Source of the DNA: Cephalothrix simula
Taxonomy: Eukaryota > Nemertea > Palaeonemertea > Archinemertea > Cephalotrichidae
NCBI GenBank assembly: GCA_035591015.1
Contig: JAXIUW010215175.1
Location: forward strand, 1-10,805
Length of the DNA: 10,805 bases
Direction: 5' to 3'
Each line of letters begins with the position of its first letter. Position 1 is the first letter of the stretch. A program made the position numbers and the translations under genes. Of the stretch, positions 6,984-10,805 are shown piece after piece. Below the pieces are notes generated by a model that made no database searches, was not told where the DNA came from, and was given only the letters and a program-made list of their open reading frames with translations.

Positions 6984-7858
6984 ATGTTTAGTGCCGTATT
7001 CATTTGGATATTATATTCCTCATTTTGGATGTCGATATTCGATAGTGATTTAATTGCTTTAGATACTAATCATTTATATAAGTATGAAAATGAACAAAAT
7101 AATATATGTGGAAATTGGAAGGAGAATTGTGCTATTAAGATATAGAATTAAAAGTTACTATAACTTCAATTTTAATCCTGACAGAAATATCCCTAATAGG
7201 GATGAAATATTTTCTACCTATCAGAAGGATGTGTTTTAATGGATGATCAAAGTATGCATCTAGTCTCTGATTTCAATACATGGGGTACAGGATGAAGTTC
7301 CCCATAGTAAAAACTATCTTTTTATTAAATCAAGGAAGAGAGTGTTAAAAGAACTTTTAGCAGTCACTATTAAAACTATACCATACGTGGTAAATTTTAT
7401 TCAGATGATAAATCGGTACTCCTTCTAAAATATGAAATTGAAAATGATATAATTTTAACATTTAACAATTTAGCTGGTGTTCCCGATAAATATAATTTGA
7501 AAATGAATGAGAAAAAATCCGCCAACTTGAACCCAGAAAGTATATTTGAAGTAGGGTGGATGCGAAAATAGGCCTTTCACATAAAGAGTTTCTACAGAGC
7601 TTGATTCATGAATCATATATGAAGCCAATATGGTATAAGAGTGAGAAAAATACTTTGGACATCATTGAGTATTTTCAAAATTCTCAAGATTTCGAAATTT
7701 CGCTTGTAGGCCATGATTTTGGATATATTCATTGTGAGCAAGAAGTAAAAATTTTTATGAAACATGTAAAACATAATATTTGTTTTGGTTCCCTATTTTA
7801 TGATAAAAACTACAACGAACATATCGAAAAGCTTAAACGAAGAGTACCCTTTATATAA
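6984..7858 (+). pseudogene. Decayed coding region of unknown family (second of two), multiple frameshifts
   Basis: The ATG at 6984 opens 53 codons with a hydrophobic, signal-peptide-like start (MFSAVFIWILYSSFWMSIF), ending at TAG 7143. Protein-like pieces continue in other frames. One around 7110-7239 includes NPDRNIPNRDEIFSTYQ. One at 7242-7295 includes DDQSMHLVSDFNTWGTG. One around 7288-7375 includes SRKRVLKELLAVTIK. One at 7374-7571 includes LTFNNLAGVPDKYNLKM. The last, 7556-7858, is 100 codons and includes NSQDFEISLVGHDFGYIHC. At least five frame changes or stops make this a pseudogene. GHDFG in the last piece resembles the nucleophile elbow of alpha/beta hydrolases, but the sequence around it gives no further support. 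The hydrophobic start suggests an ancestor that was secreted or membrane-anchored. AATAAA at 7910-7915 would be its poly(A) signal. Confidence 0.55.
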
Positions 7859-7909
7859 TTTCAATACTTTTTAGACTTGGTAATTGTTGTATATATTTGA
7901 TTAAATAGT

Positions 7910-7915
7910 AATAAA
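7910..7915 (+). terminator. Poly(A) signal AATAAA
   Basis: The canonical hexamer lies 52 bases after the last stop of the decayed coding region. The position is right for its original 3' end. Confidence 0.4.
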
Positions 7916-7953
7916 AATGTTATTTATCTACCCTTTTCTTTGGTTTGCTCACT

Positions 7954-8008
7954 AAAACACTGTTATAACTAGCCTAGCGATGCAATATCCCCTTTAGAAT
8001 AGTGTTTT
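7954..8008. repeat. Short inverted repeat (10 of 11 bp)
   Basis: AAAACACTGTT at 7954-7964 pairs with AATAGTGTTTT at 7998-8008 with one mismatch, across a 33-base spacer. It may be the remnant of a small inverted-repeat element. No target duplication was recognised. Confidence 0.4.
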
Positions 8009-8104
8009 GTAAAAAAATAGTGTACCAGTGGTGATAAATTGGTATGTGATTAAATTGGAAGATCTTGGAAGCTAAAACAACGCCAGCTTACAAGGTAGGG
8101 AAAA

Positions 8105-8191
8105 AGTAGTGGGGGTTGTATTTCTTCCACGACATGAAAAGTTTCTTTACAGCAATGCCATGGCGTGGAAGGAATACAACCCTATACTACT
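8105..8191. repeat. 87-nt fold-back hairpin, pre-miRNA-like in size
   Basis: The left arm (8105-8136) and right arm (8159-8191) are near-perfect inverse complements, with cores GGGTTGTATTTCTTCCACG and CGTGGAAGGAATACAACCC. As plus-strand RNA, the T/G difference becomes a G-U wobble, leaving one internal mismatch, a small bulge near the base and a 22-nt loop. These proportions fit a miRNA precursor or a hairpin-siRNA source. A fold-back transposon remnant is the main alternative. No known miRNA seed is claimed. Confidence 0.65.
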
Positions 8192-8290
8192 CTTGAGGCC
8201 AAGTTATAATACTCGAATCCTATTTGTGCAGTACTGGGTATTATAAATTCATCACATAAATTATGAAATAATATTTTCATTGTATCATAT

Positions 8291-8588
8291 TGTTACGATA
8301 TAGAAATTCCATGCATATTTTTTTGTATTGTCTAGCATATTGATTATATCAAGCTAGCCACCTAAATATCATGTACCACATCTGTTAACTTGGTAGCTAT
8401 GTGACTGGCGACATCTACTTCTGTAGTTTGTATAGCCTATATAATCATGTGTTGATAATAAATCGTTGCCATTTACATGTCCGAATATCTTCTCTGCTTA
8501 TTGATTTGAGACTGATTAAGAACTCTGAAAATATCGAAGTTGGAACTTCAAATTAATAAACTAACTCAAAATATTCCACAACATAACA
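8291..8588 (+). mobile_element. LTR-retrotransposon long terminal repeat (5' LTR)
   Basis: The 298-bp segment begins TGTTACGATA and ends ATAACA, giving the TG...CA ends and short inverted termini (TGTTA/TAACA) typical of LTRs. It holds a TATA box (TATATAA, 8438-8444) and a poly(A) signal (AATAAA, 8457-8462). A primer binding site follows at 8590. The left edge is chosen from the TGTTA/TAACA match and could be wrong. No second LTR is found in the window, so the element is truncated or its 3' LTR lies outside. The TGTTACG start and the GCCCCGTGTGAGG-type primer site recall Bel/Pao elements, which are known only from animals; the class is inference. Confidence 0.65.
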
Positions 8589-8589
8589 G

Positions 8590-8606
8590 TGGTGCCCCGT
8601 GTGAGG
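8590..8606 (+). promoter_or_regulatory. Primer binding site of the LTR element
   Basis: TGGTGCCCCGTGTGAGG begins with TGG, complementary to a tRNA CCA end, and lies one base after the LTR. Its complement reads like a tRNA T-arm and acceptor 3' end (CCTCACACGGGGCACCA). The identity of the tRNA was not determined. Confidence 0.7.
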
Positions 8607-8731
8607 AAATTTGTCAAAATTCCATCACCACCAATCTCCTCAGCGTCGTCCGGCTCGTCGTCGTTTGCTGTGTCGATAGACACTGGAAAATCCAGGCTGG
8701 TAGCCAGATTTAGAAAAAGGGTCATATTCTG
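8591..8731 (+). pseudogene. Truncated internal region, possible remnant of a gag start
   Basis: A 46-codon open frame follows and overlaps the primer site, with no ATG. It is serine-rich and then basic (SPPISSASSGSSSF, SRLVARFRKRV), and ends at TGA near 8730. GC content is higher than in the surroundings, with GTC/TCG triplet runs. Its position fits the leader or gag start of the LTR element. No capsid, nucleocapsid, protease or polymerase sequence follows, so the element is dead or deleted here. Confidence 0.35.
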
Positions 8732-8740
8732 AGGGACAGA

Positions 8741-9430
8741 TTGTCTTATTTAAAGCAGTAATTTAGAGTAAACATTTTCCTATTTCAATTATCGTTTTAA
8801 TACAACCTACATTTGTATTAAATACAAGTTACGTGTTCTGGTACCTTTTAATCTTTAGCCATTTAAATATCTAATTGGATTAGCAAATAAATTATCTATT
8901 TTAAATAAGCCTTAAACAGAAATTGGCTAGTTAACATAACTAACAAAAGCTTCGTGCTAAATTGCTGTATATAATGAATAAGGGTAGGTTTTCCCTCATT
9001 AAATGTATTAAAATATAGTATGAAACTTTTAATCGTGGATCACAAAATTTTAGAATTAACAAGGTTAACATCATTTTATCTTAAACAGGAACTTTTAGGC
9101 TTTCATTTTTGTATTATTTTTATTAACTCTTACTCGTGTTATCTAAATTAACTTTAGTTCATGCAGAACCTATAAATTGAATCAAAATTTATATTTGTAT
9201 TATTTATAATTGTTACGATTAATAAAACGGGTCATACTATATTCTAAATGAATCTTATTTTAAATCTACAGAGTAGACCCACAGGATCCCCCACCCCTTT
9301 TATTTTGCTGGTTTTGTTGAGGAAAGTTGATACAGTGTGTTATCTGCAGCATAACTTTATATGGCTTCTCTTTATAGTCGAGGCCGTTGGCCAATATATG
9401 ACTGCACAGGTATCAACTGATGCAGCAAAC
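8741..9430. other. AT-rich stretch without supported gene
   Basis: There are only short open frames. The 63-codon frame at 9248-9439 has no splice context or recognisable domain and I treat it as chance. AATAAA occurs at 9220-9225. TGTTACGAT, identical to the LTR start, recurs at 9211-9219, but similarity to the LTR does not extend further. Confidence 0.4.
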
Positions 9431-9680
9431 TTAGGTTAGGACCTATTGCCGCCAACCGGTTAGGTCCTCGTACTAAGTAGGTTTCATAGTAACCACACCT
9501 TTCGCCGGTCCGAACCTGGCGCATTTAACCTTTGGAATCTCTATACCTTAGTATAGGCCGGTGGTTGGTTTCCCCTTTTGAGCTTATATTGGCTCTTGAC
9601 CCCACCCTTAGCGACAAAAAGGTGTCGGTTTACATGGTGGCCAGTGCGATGTCGAATCAGATTTGATTGATACTTGGTAA
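9431..9680. repeat. GC-richer block, possible decayed repeat copy
   Basis: This block is clearly richer in G and C than its flanks. It shares CGGTTAGGTCC-like and AAAAAGGTGTC motifs with the 75-bp repeat pair at 10417-10661, in a different order. I could not identify a gene or RNA in it. It may be an older member of the same repeat family. Confidence 0.35.
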
Positions 9681-10088
9681 AATTGTAGTTTCGCTTTTTA
9701 TAAAGTAAAATTTACTTTGCATCTGTTATCGACCTTCGCAATGATATAGAAATTCTAATATTAGAAATTTTTTTCAATTTTATGGGTTTTGATGAGTATA
9801 TTTTTGAAACCTTATATATTGTCACCAAAGGTTTTCGAAGAATTCTTCAATGTATTCTGTCCATTCTAATTTAATCAAAATTTAGAGCCAACATATGACT
9901 AAATTTATATTTCAATAATTAGTCAATGAATTAAGGACATATTTTAAAAATTATTTTTTCATGGCAAAGGTCTGCATTTTGACCTGAGATTAAAAAAATA
10001 TTCAATTGAATTTACTGTTGTATTTGGCATTAATTTTTTTTTACATTGAAAGTTAGCATTTTGTATGTTACGATCGAGGTGGGGTCAA
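9681..10088. other. AT-rich spacer, no gene seen
   Basis: It is low-complexity AT-rich sequence with no supported coding frame. It is bracketed by a 12-bp inverted repeat (CTTGACCCCACC at 9595-9606 and its inverse at 10078-10089), which might be vestigial element ends. Confidence 0.3.
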
Positions 10089-10176
10089 GGAAAAAATCTG
10101 CAACACCAATGAGGGGGGTGGGTGTATGATTCGAAGGTGATTTTGCAGATTTTTTCCACTTTTGCAGATTTTTTCC
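10089..10176. repeat. Mixed inverted and direct 15-17-bp repeats
   Basis: GGAAAAAATCTGCAA (10089-10103) is the exact inverse of the core of TTTTGCAGATTTTTTCC. That sequence then occurs twice in direct orientation, at 10141-10157 and 10160-10176, two bases apart. It could form alternative hairpins with a loop of about 37 or 56 bases. No gene is associated. Confidence 0.8.
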
Positions 10177-10416
10177 TGTGCCCTTTTTTAGCAATAAATA
10201 TACACATAATGGACCAATAATTGGTTTTAAAGTAATTTCCTACCCTCTTTAGACTATTTGTGGCATATCTGGGACCTGGGGTTTATGGAAAACCCCCATA
10301 AAGCTCGGACTCCAAGAGTTGGGATACCAACAAAATCGCAGTGTTGACAATTGAGCATTAACTAGAAAATAATGTACAATAATATCTTAACGAAACAGCA
10401 CTTTTAATATGATGGA
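10177..10416. other. Spacer, no gene seen
   Basis: No open frame of note is present. A small hairpin (TTTATGG / CCATAAA, about 10281-10301) is the only structure noticed. Confidence 0.35.
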
Positions 10417-10661
10417 ATGTGTAAAAAAGTGTCACCCTGGCCATACGGGCTACGTCCACTCCATCGTGGTACAGCTGAGATCAATTCAATGGGTCATTCC
10501 TGTGCTTTACTGCACCCATGTTAAAGAAGTCCTGTGTGATTTTTGATTCTGTCCAACTTGTGTACTTTATTTCATTTTAAGGTAATATGTGTAAAAAGGT
10601 GTCAATCCGCCCATACGGGTTAGGTCCACCACATTGCGGTACAACTGAGACCAATTCCATG
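10417..10661. repeat. Pair of 75-bp dispersed repeat copies
   Basis: Copies at 10417-10491 and 10587-10661 are both 75 bases long without gaps and roughly 80% identical. Both have ATGTGTAAAAA-GTGTC, CCCATACGGG or GCCATACGGG, GGTAC, CTGAGA and CAATTC. The 95 bases between them are unrelated. The pattern suggests a short repeat family, or a tandem array diverging with a 170-base period. I see no tRNA-like promoter boxes good enough to call a SINE. Confidence 0.75.
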
Positions 10662-10805
10662 TTTTCTAATTAGCTCTGGGCTTAATGCGAAATTGCAAAA
10701 TGAATTTAAAATGCATTTAATCATTGTGGATTCTTTGTTCACCAGTTTGAATACTGGCTTTTTTCGTCTGATTTTATTGATAAACCTTTTTGGCAATTCT
10801 GAGTA

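Noticed and set aside
7700-7740. LVGHDFG as an alpha/beta-hydrolase nucleophile elbow
   Set aside because: The short motif matches, but no surrounding hydrolase core or other catalytic residues could be recognised.
9248-9439. 63-codon plus-strand frame
   Set aside because: There is no recognisable domain, codon signal or splice context, and it is short enough to be chance.
9505-9525. tRNA-like B box (GGTTCGGACC on the minus strand) as a SINE promoter
   Set aside because: It is one base short of the usual consensus, and no A box lies at a suitable distance.
1-10805. CRISPR array or bacterial operon
   Set aside because: There are no regularly spaced direct repeats with spacers, and the intron signals and gene structure are eukaryotic.

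Overview
This window looks like AT-rich genomic DNA of a multicellular animal, probably an invertebrate. Three things support this: GTAAGT-type spliceosomal introns, decayed STAND/NHL-type innate-receptor-like coding pieces, and a 5' LTR with a primer binding site like those of LTR retrotransposons. The species cannot be fixed by eye. Coding density is low, and most coding pieces carry frameshifts or stops, so much of the window is a graveyard of genes and mobile elements.

Layout. (1) 1-1880, minus strand: a broken NHL (beta-propeller) region at 55-738. Upstream of it on the same strand is a 786-nt exon (1089-1874) resembling a P-loop-less STAND/NACHT NTPase core. (2) 1960-3040: two repeat elements, each beginning with a short hairpin (1960-1978 and 2821-2851). 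The first holds a ~200-bp unit duplicated in tandem. The second appears to have inserted into a minus-strand gene. (3) 3040-4712: a divergent gene pair whose start codons are only 40 bp apart. The minus-strand member (start 3346) is broken by frameshifts. The plus-strand member (3387-4574, 395 aa) is intact and intronless, with an open reading frame continuing 45 codons past its TGA. This compactness is unlike an animal gene and suggests a viral or mobile-element module. (4) 4800-5770: a small two-exon gene (128 aa, coiled coil plus a proline-rich tail with a PPPY motif). Its promoter has three heat-shock-element-like arrays, two TATA-like boxes, a perfect 11-bp palindrome and an A-rich leader. 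(5) 5900-7915: two decayed plus-strand coding regions of unknown family. (6) 7950-8740: fold-back sequences, including an 87-nt pre-miRNA-like hairpin, then an LTR (8291-8588), a primer binding site and a truncated internal region. (7) 8740-10805: gene-poor DNA with a few short repeats, among them a 75-bp pair at 10417 and 10587.

The segment most worth following is 3.0-5.8 kb. It combines an intact orphan protein with a divergent broken partner and an adjacent gene that looks heat-inducible. Whether these form one element is inference; no terminal repeats bounding the whole segment were found.
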